From Numida meleagris (Eukaryota > Chordata > Aves > Galliformes > Numididae), in NCBI RefSeq assembly GCF_002078875.1, contig NC_034424.1, forward strand, positions 6,879,299 to 6,943,298: a stretch of 64,000 nt of DNA. The letters are read 5' to 3'. The notes beneath the pieces were generated by a model that saw only the letters and a program-made list of their open reading frames with translations, made no database searches and was not told the origin of the DNA. Of the stretch, positions 46,301-58,255 are shown in pieces. The position numbers were made by a program, and so were the translations under genes. How positions within the stretch are numbered: position 1 is the stretch's first letter; the number at the start of each line of letters is the position of its first letter.

Positions 46301-48471
46301 CGGGCCAAACTTATGTTGCCCAAGGAACAGCACGCTGGAACAAGAGGGGATGAAAACACTATTTCCACATTCATTGTAAATCTCTTGAAAAAGCAAGACT
46401 ACAGGTCTACACTCCTGTGCATCCACATACAACATATCATCACCGAGAGGCATTTTCATGCCTCTTCTTTGCCGCCTGTCCCCACGTCCCAGCCAGGAAC
46501 CCCCCGCTCCGGGCACTGCGTGCTGTTGTCTTATTGCACTCCCAGTTTCCATTGCTACAGGCTGCAAGTGGGCTCCAAAGGAACAACCCCTAAACCTTCC
46601 TTCCAGGAGGCTCGTGGCTCTTCATGCATCACCACGCTCCAGCAGCTCTTCTGCCTTCAGTGGCCGGGGTCCTAACACAACTAACTGAGATTTAATTTGC
46701 TCTTGCTAATGTTTTATCCATGGTATTAGGTCATGTTTCCCCCTTCCACTTGAAAGGCATCTTCAGCTTATTGGCAGCGGTGAAATTAATAGAGAAATCA
46801 TTAGAAAGCATAAGGCTAGGGCTGTGCAAATCACACACCACAGAAGATTATTTCCAAACAATAAAATTAATTGGTGTCATCAGCCACCAGCAGAAAACAC
46901 AGAGAGAGTTCGCATTAAAAAACATAGAGGCTTATTGACAGCCCGCGCTGCCTCATACATAAAACATTGGATGGCATAATTTTATTTGACTATTTTCTAT
47001 GCAAAGCGGTTCTTCCTGCGTGGAGCCACGGCAGTGCCCCCAGCTCCAGCCCACACAAGGCAGCCCCAAACCATCCCAAGGCCTGGTGGGGCTGATGCCA
47101 GGCACCAGGCAGCACCACCAGCACTGAATATTGGAGAGCACAGCACTCAGCACCTTCTGAAAGCCAAACCCTACAAAGATGGGCTGTCCAAACCCAAATC
47201 TACTGTGCAAAGCAGAGCAAGCACTGAAGTGCTGGCATTGCCATGGTGGTAAACAGCAAACTATTAATTCCAAGCCTCGGGAAGGCACGTATGAATTTGT
47301 TTTGTTTTGGAAGAAAAAGAATAAATAGTAGCCTCAAGTCAGGATAATGTTTATTCGCGTGCTTCACTTTGATGTGCAGCCCCTGTTGACGACGCACAGC
47401 GCGTGCACTTGCTAAATCTCTTTGAGAGCTTTCCTAAACCACAGCCCTGAGCAAGGGAAGGAAAAAGGAACCTCTCGAAAACCAGGTATTAACAAAGCAA
47501 AATAAGGCTCGGCACCGGGAGAATTGTCACTGTTCCTCCAAAACACAAAGGGGAATTTAAATGGGTTTATCGTAATTATTGTATCTCCCCCAGACGGTGC
47601 AGACCTGTAGAGCAATTCTGTTCAGGGAACTCGCTTTCATGACAGGCAAAGCAAAACAATGATAAGAGTTGAGTTAATCTCCAGGATAAGCCCTCATTAG
47701 CTTGGTTCCAGCCATGAAGAGGGATTTCTGCATTGCCCTTTCCTCCTGCCATCGCTTGGATACACTTCCACACCCACGCAAATACCCCCCTCCCATTTCA
47801 CACCTGCTGCATCACCCACAATACAAACACAGGGGAAGGAAAACTTTCCCTATACATATCTCACATCTCTTATCAGTCCTCTGACCGGTTTACCAAACAC
47901 ACAGGTAAACCCGAGGGCTGAATTGCACCTCTATCCCCAGTGGGCACTACCAGTAATGTTTCTCATCCGACCTTCTTTTGAGCAGGGTCACTCACATTGA
48001 TCGCTTCATTTTCCCGTAAGCGTACCGTGTTGTGGCGTTTGCTTGTTTATGTTTCCAAGGAAAACGGGGTAAAAAGTGGATTTAATGCAGCTAGAAATAG
48101 ACCTGAGCAAAACCACTGACATCTAAAGATCCGCTTGTCCTCCCCACAGCTTCATCAATCAGAACCTGCACCCACTCACTTCAATCGATTGCTGCCTCTT
48201 TAACAAACCTCTTTGTGGCAAGACAGAGCTGGAGAAGTGTCCGGGAGGAGCAAAGGGGATGAAATTAAATGGGCTCTGATTGTTTTACACAGCTTCAGAA
48301 ACATTCCTGTAAAGCACAGGGTGCCAGCAAAGCGCCCGCTGCATACAGTGGCATGGAGATTTCTGCCTCACACAGCCCAGCAGCTTTCTCCATCAGTGCC
48401 ACCTGCTCCCAGGGCTCCCAGCACTGCCTTTCCCAGCACAGGGGAAGGGCTCTGCCACGGTGAAACCAAGA

Positions 48472-48526
48472 ACCATAGGATTGTCAAGGTTGAAAAGGTG
48501 ACTAAGATCATTTAGTCCAACCACTG
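48472..48526 (-). mobile_element. CR1 LINE short fragment
   Basis: ACCATAGGATTGTCAAGGTT then GACTAAGATCATTTAGTCCA and ACCA match the reverse complement of the extreme CR1 3' end. Only about 55 bp. Confidence 0.75.
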
Positions 48527-51500
48527 AAGCCTACGCTGAGCATCCCCAGCCACAGACTGTTCTCCTTTGCTTAGCCAGGGGTAGGACTTCACAACCTCCC
48601 CTTGCTTTTAGCTAGTTCTCCTCCTTTCAGGGCTAAAACAGAGCAGCTGACACAACAGCACGGTAATGTGGTCAAGGTTCAGGCTCTGCTGCTCCTCTGA
48701 AGGATAACTGCTCTTCCCTGAGTCATTGACCAAGAAGAGGCACATTACAAAGAGTCGGTGTGTGCACCTGGCGCTCCCACGATGGGCAATTACACTTCCT
48801 TATATACCAGAAATTGGCTGCAGCCCCACATGGGGTCCAAGGGAGGATGACCTCTGCAATCAATCCCAGCTCTCCTCTCCAGGACCTGCTGGCCCGGTTC
48901 CTGTGCTGCCAATGCACTCTCAGGGATGAGGGAAACCCAGACAGCAGCAACCTTTAATTTCACAGCAGCAGTATGCTGCACAGACCTACCATAAGTGCTC
49001 AAGGAGTCAGGAGACGGTCCAAAGCTGCCCACTCTCTAACATTAGGGAGAAAACCTCCTCCTCGGCATTCTTCTTAAAGCCTCAGGCCGAGGAACCTTGC
49101 AATTACTTGCTAACTGAGCTTTCAGTTTTATTTTTAAGTTTTTAGTCCCTCACAACTGCAGGAAGAGCCCGAAGCATTACTCAAGAGCTCCCTACCCACT
49201 TAAAAACCAAAAGTTCTCTAGAAATGACGTGCACAAGAGTCTGCTGCACTGAGCCAGGGCCAAAAGGTCTGGACAGAGGCACCGAGCCCCTTCCTCAAGG
49301 GACAGCCATCATGAGAAAGCAGAGGATATGTACATCAGAATGCCCCCAAAAACACCCCAGTTTGGGTTAAGAGCTTGGCTTCCTGCAGAGCCTCAGCCCT
49401 GCAATCCGTTTCCAGCTGTTCCTGGGGCCTTGCACCCACAGCCCCAAAGGCAAAGCACCGGCCTCTATCCTTGCACTCAAGTTTACTCATTGGGCTTCAA
49501 TTCTTGCACTACCACACTGAGGTAGGGATACGTGCAAGGCCAAAATTCCATCCCCAAAACTATGCTCTCTGCTAGCCTGCCATAGGAGAAACAGCACAGC
49601 AAATACACACCCCAATGGGAGCCCAGCAGAAGTGATAACCTCTCTTCTCCTCCTCCCCAACCCCTCTTACTTCTCCCCTCTGACTTCCATCAGCACCCAC
49701 AATCCCACTGTGTCCTGCTTTGCCCAGGAAGGGCAGAGAAGTCCCAGACCACGGCCCCACCACAGCCAGCCCTAATGGCGAGACTGCGGCGCGGGGAAAC
49801 AGCATCAATGCGCAAATGGAATTTGCCAAGAGGCATTTTAAGAGTCAATTCTTCACACTCCAGTAATTAGAACAATATTATGAAATAAGACGAGGGGGCG
49901 GGCGGCAGGCAGCGCGCGCTGGGATTTGGCTGACGGAGGAAACGGGCTGAGCAAACAGTGGGGCCTCCAGGCAAAGGCCCTTTGCGTGGTTCCCTGCAGG
50001 TTGGATTTAAACCAAAAGTTTTTTTCTGCTTCCCAACTGCAGCTTTTCCTACGCATGTACGCTTTTCAATGAAGTTTGGTACTTAGACCAAACATGGGCT
50101 GGTGACCCTGACCCAGCTTTCTTCCTTACCTCAGAAACATCACCGAGGTCAATGGGTCTCTCCCCTTCCAGACTATTCAATTCAAGGCCCTACCACAGAA
50201 TCACCCAGTGACCAATAAATCTTTGTGGATGATCTAAGACATCATAAACATCTAAGCCCATCGAGCTCTTGGTCCAGAAACGAGATCTCCTAGGAGGAGC
50301 TGTCAGCTAAGGTCTACAAAATCAGCACACCCACAATGGTCGCATTAGCTGAAAGTGCTAAAAATCAGCTTCCCATCCAGCATCTCCAGTAACGGGACCA
50401 AACATCCCAGCTGAGAAAGGAAACAAAGCCACACAGACCTACATGGATCCACCTCCGACATCCACCAGGACCTGCTGGACTCCATTTGCTGCTGCTCCCC
50501 AGCCCAACGTTGTGTGCTCACACACAGAGCCCTCGTAGCCAACTTCACGTTACTTCCAAGAGCCAGAAAATTTGGGTTTGCTTTATTATTATTTTTTTTT
50601 AGCCTTCTTAATTAATTTGCTGTGCAAATCTAGCATCTCCAAAGGCAGCCTCAGAGCAGAACTGACGCGTAGGGTTCAAGATATACTGCCACTGTACAAT
50701 GGTTATTCATATTCTGATGAAAGTGGGACTCAGCCAGTTCAATTCACGTCTGCAATGAACTGTGATCTCAGCTCTGCTTCTGGAGCACAGAGGTCCTTTT
50801 GATAAATCTCTATGTACAGGGACTAAAGCACTATTTCCGCATGAGAAAAATATATTCAATTTTTTTCAATAATCTTTACAGTCCACTGGTTTGGAAGACG
50901 GAGTTTCTCTTTGCCACTGCAGAGCGGTTGCACCCATCAGACTCAGGTAATGTCACAGGGACAGAGGAGAGCAATGCTCTGGAGCCCACTGCATTGCACT
51001 GTGCCTCTGCAAGCACCTCTCCCACACCAGAGCTCCAGCACTGGTTGGTTGGGGTCTGCCCGTGCCCAGAGGAACCCATCCTGCTGCCAAAACCAGTGCT
51101 TGCATAAGGGATCCTCTGGGACCAGTGCACGCTGGTGGCACCAGCACTGGAAGCTCTGCGTATAGTGGGAGGGCTTCTCATTTTTCCCCCGATATTTGTT
51201 ACTGCAGTTGTCACTGCTCCACCACCACCACCCTGCGGGGCACGGCCAAACCGCTGCTCCTTGGGTCATGGCTCAGCCAGGGAGGTTGTGGAGGGGGCAA
51301 ACAGGTGGGACCGAGCTCTCTATGTGCAGGAGCTGCAGAAAGCGCTGTTTGCCAGCAGCTAAGGACAGAGCCCTGCCTGGGGATCGGGAAGGGATGCCCC
51401 ATCCAAGTCCCAGAAGAACGTGCTGGCCCTGATACAGGCCTTACTTCCCACCCATTTGCACATAAGCTTCTTCCTCGGAAATATCCACCACCTTCTTCAA

Positions 51501-52382
51501 AACTTAAGGCACAGGCTGTGAAATCCCCACCATCTGTTAGCCAGGGAGAAGTCTCCAAAGCCAGCCTCTCCCACACCGCCTTATTCTTTAGCAGATATGA
51601 CTGCAAACATTTACCAACTCCAAATTGGCACAAAAATTCCTAAAATTCCTAAAGCCAGGCTTGGGATAAGGAACCTTGACAAACACCACTGAGTGTGCCC
51701 ATACCATTAGCTTTACCCAGGGTGCATTAGGGCTGCCTCCTTCCTACCACGATTATGCTTTAATATGTAATTAGTGGGAAGAAAATGATGTTGAAGAGGA
51801 GAATGGCTCACTTACACACACCCCATTAAGACCGAGAACATAAATGAGCTTGCTGCAGCATCACCATCCGAGGCTCATTAACCTCATCAGCAAAGCACTG
51901 ACACTTGTACAGCCTCCATGCCTCCCTCCTCTTCCTCACCCACCTCGAAACCTGGCAGTCTACGAGAGCTGGAAGGGCAGAGGCAGCTCTCCCAAAGGGA
52001 AAATGAGTTCAGAGCATTACACAGCCCACGCAGATGGCTTTCAGATGCCTCCATCACCCTGACCTCACCTGTGATGTTGAGAGAAGCTTTTCAAATCTAT
52101 TCAAAGGACATTGCTCCCTGCCAGCGCCGCAGATGAAGTCAAACACCGTGTCCTGTTTATTGCCCCAGTGCACACGGTGCAGCTCCGTGACACCACCCCC
52201 AGGTTTGCAGCCCCCAGCGCCCTGCACCCAATGGGACTGGGCACAGGAAGCACAGAGAAGGCTGAAGGAATCTCATTTCTGGAGGAAAAAGGGGGAAAAA
52301 AAAAAAACAAAACCTGGACTCACTCCAAGGACAAACAAGCAGCCCATTTTGAAGGAGTGGAACAAAATACTCCGAGATGCAA

Positions 52383-52402
52383 TTTTTTTTTTTTTTTTTT
52401 TA
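52383..52402. repeat. T20 homopolymer
   Basis: A run of 20 T. An A12 run lies about 75 bp before it (about 52297-52308), so the two could pair as an imperfect hairpin in single-stranded form. Confidence 0.93.
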
Positions 52403-52722
52403 ATTCCCTTGAATGAGTGGGGGATGGAAAGGAGAAGCCTCGCCGGCAGCGAGAGGCAGCAGGAGGGCAGCCCCAGTGCACGGAGCTGGGCTGGAAAGGT
52501 GGGAGCTGCTGGGAGAGCTGAGCACACACCTTGCTGAACCCCATGCCCTGCCAATGGAGGAGGAGCCCCAGATAGGTGCCCTTGCTCTGCACACACAAGT
52601 GCTGTCCCCTCCCCTGGCAGCACGTCCCACCATCACGGTGGGCATTTCAGGCACGGGGCAATGATGCACCAATTGGTGACCGCTCTCCTTCGGCCCAGTA
52701 GGAATCAGTTTTCCGCAGAAGC

Positions 52723-52752
52723 TTTTTTTTTTTTTTTTTTTCCCCTTTTTTT
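52723..52752. repeat. T19 homopolymer with T-rich tail
   Basis: A T19 run at 52723-52741, then CCCC and a further T run. Seen directly; no linked element was recognised. Confidence 0.9.
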
Positions 52753-53657
52753 CCTCAAATCTGTTCCATAGGGAGGATGCAGAGCTACCCTGAGCGCTGG
52801 GGTTTGTGGCATTTGGTCGTGTCAGTGCTTTCAGGCTGAGAGTTTCGCTTCTGGCGCGTTCTGCCTACACAGGGTTACGCCCACACGTTAATCTGCTTCA
52901 AGAAATGTTAATTATTCTTTGTAACTGAAGCGTTTGGCCTTGAGACAGTCTCACTATCAGATGCTGCAGCTCCAAGAGCTGAGGAAACGTAGGGAAGATT
53001 TTAATAAAGAAACAGCAGAGCCGTGGCTCATTGTGGAATAAGAACATCCTTTGATCCCAGAACTGCTCTCAATGACACGACCTGGGCTGGATTTCCCTCC
53101 TTTGCCAATGCACACAGAACAGCTGAGCTCAAGTGAAGCCAGATGCACCAATGGAGCGCTGAGCATAGAAGGACTCACTTTGCCTGGGGACATCTCTCAG
53201 TCACGATGATCTTCACCAAGTCGTTAAGTCACAAATGCCCGATGACATAATAAAGGAAAAACATCTTGCGGGGGTCAAATGCAACCAGACATTTTCCAAA
53301 CAATAGGAGAACCCTTTGTGGAGGCAGAGATGTGGATGTCTTACTGCTCAAAGGTTTTCCAAAGTGAAAGCTGTCCTTTTTGCCCTAATCTTGTCTAATA
53401 TGACTGCAAGAAGAGCTCAGCCAAGTGGAGGAACTAAAGGAAAATCAATTTCATACACATTAGGAATATGCATTTATCCATGTCCTGATCGATACCTCGG
53501 ATTCCTCACACATTACAACATTCTAGCTGCTCTTTGAGAACAGTTCTCCAATGCAGACCATGGGAGTTACGAAAGATCCTGCCATGCTTGTTTGATCTGA
53601 AACTTAATACCCCCTAATGTGACCCCTTGGAAAAATACAGGGGAAAGCAGCCAAGAA

Positions 53658-53678
53658 GGGGGGGGGGGGCGGGGGGGG
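53658..53678 (+). repeat. G12-C-G8 tract
   Basis: Twelve G, one C, eight G on the plus strand. Such tracts can form G-quadruplexes and often cause sequencing dropout in bird genomes. Confidence 0.9.
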
Positions 53679-54515
53679 AGAAAGCAAAGCTTCCCAGAAC
53701 AAACATTTCTGGCTCTTTCAGTTCCACCGAAAAGCTGTGCATCTATAAACAGTGCAGATTTGCAAGTAGGGGAGAGAGGAAAGGGAAAAAGCAGAGCTAA
53801 TTGGCCACTGCACAGCTAGAAGCTTCTGCTGGGCTGGGTGCCGGAGGGCCACCAGCGGGTGGTGGGGGGGGGGCACAGCCTCTGCTCTCACCCAGCTGGG
53901 GACAGGAGGGGACACCGCAGGGCACAGCGCAGTGCTCAGCTTCCAGCTTTCATAAGAGAGCTGGGGGAAATTTCCAGGAGCTGGAGCTGCAGCTCCTATG
54001 GCCGGCACGGCAGCATTGTGTGCACGGCACGGCGCAGCAGAAAGCACCACCTGGTGCACGCTTGGCTAGCCACGGAGATCGGCAATTCATTTGCCCCGTG
54101 CTATAGGGAAGTTCAGCGTCAGGGTTTCCTGTGGACGCTTTTAGTGCTTGGGTTGAAAACATCTGAGGGACGCACTGCACCTGCTGTGACCCAGCCTGTA
54201 ACCCAAGGAGCAGCCTACACCCCCTGCGTCCTGCACCAGCTCCCTGAATGCACGCTGCACCGCTCGGCTCCGAGCTCCGTGCACCCTGACCATGGGCAAA
54301 GCAACACCCACCCCAAAACAGACCCACAGAACCAAGCCATCCTCTCCCAGCTGATTTTTGCCATCCCGATGTCCAAGTGTCCCATGCTTCCGCTGTGCTG
54401 GAGCGAAGATCTGCTGCACAAGGGCTGCGGGCAAAGCCTGCAGGCAGCACCCATTCTGCACGTGAATTACTGACAAAATGCTGTGGCTGCTTCTGAAAAG
54501 CGCAACAGATTCAAA

Positions 54516-54570
54516 GTAAATAAATAAAAATAAAATAATGCAGCAAAAAAATAAAATAAATAAAATAATG
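54516..54570. repeat. TAAA/AAATA-rich microsatellite
   Basis: Two A-rich blocks of TAAA and AATAA units (GTAAATAAATAAAAATAAAA and ATAAAATAAATAAAATAATG) separated by GCAGC. Low-complexity repeat. Confidence 0.85.
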
Positions 54571-55136
54571 AGGCCCTGCAGAAGCTGCCCAGCAGGAGTG
54601 CAGGCAGGCAAAGGGCAGCGCAAGGCTGGGGTCATTGCACAGCTGCTCTGCGGGGACAGAGTCACAGCAAGCACAGGGCTGATGCAGAGTTAAGCATCCA
54701 GCTGCACACACATCTCCGTGCACTCTTTGCAGGCCGGTTACGCTCCTGCTCCCTTGGGAATTCAGAAGAAATACACACACCCTTCTTTTGGGGAACGCTT
54801 CTCGCGCCTCATCCCGCCCGCTGCATGCATCACACATTGTGACTGGCACAGCAATCTGCAGCTTGGCCTCCATAGGACACACATCCAACCCCCAGAGAGC
54901 AGCCACTGAGCACCTGAGATGGTGCAGAGGGTGCAACAAGGCGAGCACTGTGCTGCTGCCCCTTCCTATGGGGCAGCTGTACGTACGCAGCACGTGGGGT
55001 GCAGCTTTATTCCAAGTCCAAGAACTTTTAAAGAACAGTGACGGCAATTAAACACACATCAGGAAAGCAGAGAGGAGTGGGAGGCTAATAAACGGCACGC
55101 TCCGTGGGTTTATGAATATTTGAACTATATTTCTCC

Positions 55137-55154
55137 AAAAAAAAAAAAAAAAAA
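55137..55154. repeat. A18 homopolymer
   Basis: A run of 18 A inside the AT-rich block 55080-55340. Confidence 0.95.
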
Positions 55155-56732
55155 GGTACATTACTACAAGTTATTGAAAATGAGTAACTCCATTTAATGA
55201 ACCTTGCTGCTATCATGCTGACTAATAGAGTGATAAAGAGTTTAATCCATATTTATGTACACTTTATCTCATCGTAGCCGGTGCCAATAAATTAGCAAGT
55301 CCAATAAGAGTTGTGTTTTATATCATCGCTGCTATTAAATGTGCATGAAGTGCTGCACAGCACCGCGCTGTACGCGAGCACCGTGGCTTTATTTCACTTC
55401 ATCTCTCTTCCAGGAGCCGGGCTGTGTTAGCAAGGGCTGGGTACAGCACCTCTGCAATGTCAGGCCCTCATTTCAGACTAAGCTGTGCCAGCCCTTCCTG
55501 CAGCCAGCTCAACCACGGAGCAGTTTCGTACAGGTCCCTATTGCGGGTGATGGATTTTGAGCCCCTTTCAAGGAAAAAGGATTTCAACCCAAGCAAAGCC
55601 GAGATCCAACTTGTTGAAAAGAATATATTTTTTTATACAATTTGGTCTTTTAAGGCATCTACAAAATGGAAATGTGGGCAGTCAGCATTGCAGGTCACTT
55701 TTGGCAACCTATGGCGTGAAGCACAGCCCGTCCCTTGCGACAGAGGGCTTGCCAAACAACTGGACATTAGGAAAAAAATTGGCTGTGAGCAGCTGAGAGA
55801 GGCCCTTCAGCTCCCTGGGGTGACTGGGAAACACTGCAACCCCGATTACAAGAACCATGACGCATCCATTCGGCAGAAGCCCGTGCTTGCCAATTACCCA
55901 ACATCCCACGAAGGCTGAGATGGATCTTTTCAGCCCCATGGGGATTCGGGCCGGAGCAGCCCACATGGCCCGCGATCCCATTTCTCCAGCTGTTCTCCTG
56001 CTGGCAGCGAGGAAGCAGCGACTTCCTGAGCTTAAACCCCATGGAAGTGGTGGGACGAGGGATGAGAATCCCCACTGCCACACTCTGCTTGGTAATCACA
56101 CTTCAGCAAGTCCGAGCGCTGTCGGTGACTGCTGTCTAGGCAGCCTTTGGGTCTGGAGGAGAGAAATAACTGCTTTAAAACGCCCAGAAAGGAACCACCC
56201 AGCACCGCTCCACCACGCTCCCTACGTAATTAAACAGTCCTTAATTCCTATGCACCGCTCCGAAAGCCTCTCACACAGCGTAAGCGCCTCACAAGCCAAA
56301 ACGCACTACTGGTATAAGTAATGAATGGCTTCAGGGAGGATTTTTGGTGTGTGAAGTCTGCCCTTGGCCAGGGGGAACGTGAATTAAAGGCTCCTTCTGC
56401 TCGCGGGACCGCGGCTCAGAGCGGAAAGGCGCTGCGGTCAGCTGCAGATTTTTCCCTGTTTATTTGCTTTGCCACTGTTGAACACAGATCTGAGGATCGA
56501 GTGGGAATGAAAGGTGGCAAAGACAATGGGGACATTCTGAGAGGGACTCGGGGCAGCTGACATCCCACCGAACTCATGACAGCCACGGCAGGAAGAGATT
56601 TCCGTGCGCAGAACCTGCACCTCGCAAAGCACGTGGGGTTGTTGGAAGATAAGGCCCATGAAAGCAAGCACGATCCCAGCCACGAAGTACACTTGGGCTT
56701 CTCAGAAGTTTGTGACAAGTTTTTTCCTTTCC

Positions 56733-56752
56733 AAAAAAAAAAAAAAAAAAAA
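56733..56752. repeat. A20 homopolymer
   Basis: A run of 20 A, preceded by a pyrimidine-rich stretch. No gene-derived insert was recognised before it, so a processed pseudogene tail is not supported. Confidence 0.93.
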
Positions 56753-57580
56753 CAACCCACCAACAAAACCGGCACTGTTACGGGTTAAAAGCAAACAGCA
56801 CATCATCTCCTTCCCCTGCTACAGACCAAAGGCTGCAAAGTCCTCAGTGACCTCTGAAAAGTAAACAGGAGGAGCCGGGAAAAGCTGAACCAGAGCACAA
56901 AGGAAACCAAGCTGCGCTCAGCTGACACGTTCCAGGAGCGCACACCGCCAGGCTCTGCTAACGGGCTCCTCTGGTGACGTGAAGCAGCACAAAGCAAGAG
57001 AAACGTGACAATAAAGCAGCGTTTTAATTAGCGGCGGCTCTTACCCCAGCCCAAAAGGTTCCCTCTGTGCGTTCGTATTCCCAGAACAACAAGAGCTGCC
57101 TTGTATTTCATAAATTAAAAAACTCATAAAACAAGCCCCTGTGATTGCACATTCCAGATAATGGTCCAGAAATAAATTAGGCAATAAATATCAAATAATA
57201 TATCCCCATCAGCAGTGAAAATCTACGCTTTGGATAAGCGGAGGAGAAGATGCCTTCAAGCAGTTTACGCCCGGCAGCTCCAAAGAGGTAAAACAATAGA
57301 GAGCTTTAATAAATCTTTTAACACCTTTTCCACTGCAGAATATAGCAGTTGTCCCGTGTAATAGCTTCCCTGAGCCCCGAATCCATCAGAGTAACAGCGC
57401 GCTCCCGATGCCACACATGTCAGAAGCAAAGGGAGCAGAACAACAGGCTCTTGTCAGAGCTGCGTAGGATGTTTCTCCCTCGCAGCTGGGGCTCCTACAG
57501 CACTCGGTGCTGCCCATCAGCTACAGCACAGCACCAGGATGCGCTCGCTCCTCCCGTCTGGGTGACACAGCACCAAAACA

Positions 57581-57650
57581 GCCAGCATCCAGCGGGGGGA
57601 ACCAGCATCCAGCGGGGGGGAACCAGCAGCCAGTGGAGGGGGGGGTGGGG
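57581..57650. repeat. 20-bp minisatellite, about three units
   Basis: Units at 57581-57600 and 57601-57620 agree at 18 of 20 positions (core CCAGCATCCAGCGGGGGG), and a third diverged unit AACCAGCAGCCAGTGGAGGG runs into a longer G tract to 57650. Confidence 0.85.
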
Positions 57651-58138
57651 GATCCCTCCACATGCATTTTTCAGAAACACTTTGCTGCTAATTTTGATTT
57701 GGCATGAAACTTTGTGACGGCCTCAGAAACTCCCCCTCTCCCCATCACAAAGCTGACGGTGATTTCGGTACGGCTGTTCTGCTCGTGGTACAGGCAGCAG
57801 CTGGGGATGGACAGCGCACGGTTTGCACGCACGGTCTGCACACGCACCTGGGGAAAACCTGAAGCACATCCCTCCAAAAAAAGCCTTACAGGCTGATCCC
57901 GGAGGTTCTGCAATCTGAACAAAGCCCGAGTGCTTGTTCCCCTAATTCAGCAATACACAGCAGAATCAACCCCCGAATATTTGAGCTACCACAAGCCTGA
58001 TGCGTGGCTTAAGGCACAGAATTTGCTCAGAAAAAATCACGAAGCCTTCCCACTTTCATGACACCATGGCATGAGCCTGCAGAACCGCCCGGCACAGCAG
58101 CACTGAGCCATGGCATCCCCCGGGCGCGTTGTTCTCAC

Positions 58139-58255
58139 CTTGCCGAAGTCCCGCACATCGAAGAGGTCGAAGGGGTCGAACAGATCGCTGTTCCTTAACC
58201 CAAACTTGTCGTGACACACTTTTAGGAAGGTTCGGATGTTCTTCAAGCAGAGGAA
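58139..58255 (-). CDS. VAV2: VAV2 exon 2, C-terminal half of CH domain
   Basis: This 117-nt exon encodes 39 residues, about 69-107 of VAV2, starting [10 protein letters not shown] and ending [11 protein letters not shown]2 is a cytoplasmic exchange factor that loads GTP onto Rac/Rho family GTPases downstream of receptor and Src-family tyrosine kinases; its N-terminal CH domain helps hold the protein in the autoinhibited state. The exon is in phase 0 at both ends. Its acceptor AG is at 58256-58257 behind a long pyrimidine tract (about 58258-58300 on the minus strand), and the donor GTGAGA starts at 58138. The sequence [16 protein letters not shown] and the [13 protein letters not shown] segment separate VAV2 from VAV1 and VAV3. 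Compared with the human protein as I remember it there is one conservative change (E to D in the NSDLF segment). Exon numbering assumes one upstream coding exon, which is outside the window. Confidence 0.96.

Larger units (their letters stand above)
17361..58138 (-). other. VAV2: VAV2 intron 2 (40.8 kb)
   Basis: The largest intron seen, separating the two CH-domain exons of this window. It contains about ten CR1 fragments (listed separately), CpG-rich sections at 27640-29070 and 40240-40440, AT-rich blocks near 55080-55340 and 57000-57340, several homopolymer and G-rich tracts, and a 20-bp tandem repeat at 57581-57650. Between these, for example 18000-22080, 22270-26420, 29100-36600, 41000-45900, 48530-52290 and 58000-58130, only unique non-coding sequence without recognisable genes was seen. 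Its size makes it the likely home of enhancers for VAV2 or neighbours, but that is inference. Confidence 0.88.

Noticed and set aside
55765..55830. CR1-like word GGACATTAGGAAAAAAATT
   Set aside because: It resembles the CR1 segment ATATTAGGAAAAATTTCTTC, but the flanks do not continue the CR1 sequence, so it is not called.
56438..56692. Minus-strand frame starting with a hydrophobic, membrane-like segment, followed by a cysteine-containing stretch
   Set aside because: The hydrophobic start is suggestive, but I cannot match it to any family and it has no upstream exon or acceptor that fits. Chance hydrophobic runs are common in T-rich DNA.
56560..56752. A20 tract as the tail of a processed pseudogene
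   Set aside because: The 200 bp before it give no protein similarity and there is no poly-A signal or target-site duplication that I can see.
2244..58255. Assignment to VAV1 or VAV3 instead of VAV2
   Set aside because: [23 protein letters not shown] and FDPFDLFDV fit VAV2; VAV1 and VAV3 differ at these positions and lack the IRYMQ microexon as far as I recall.
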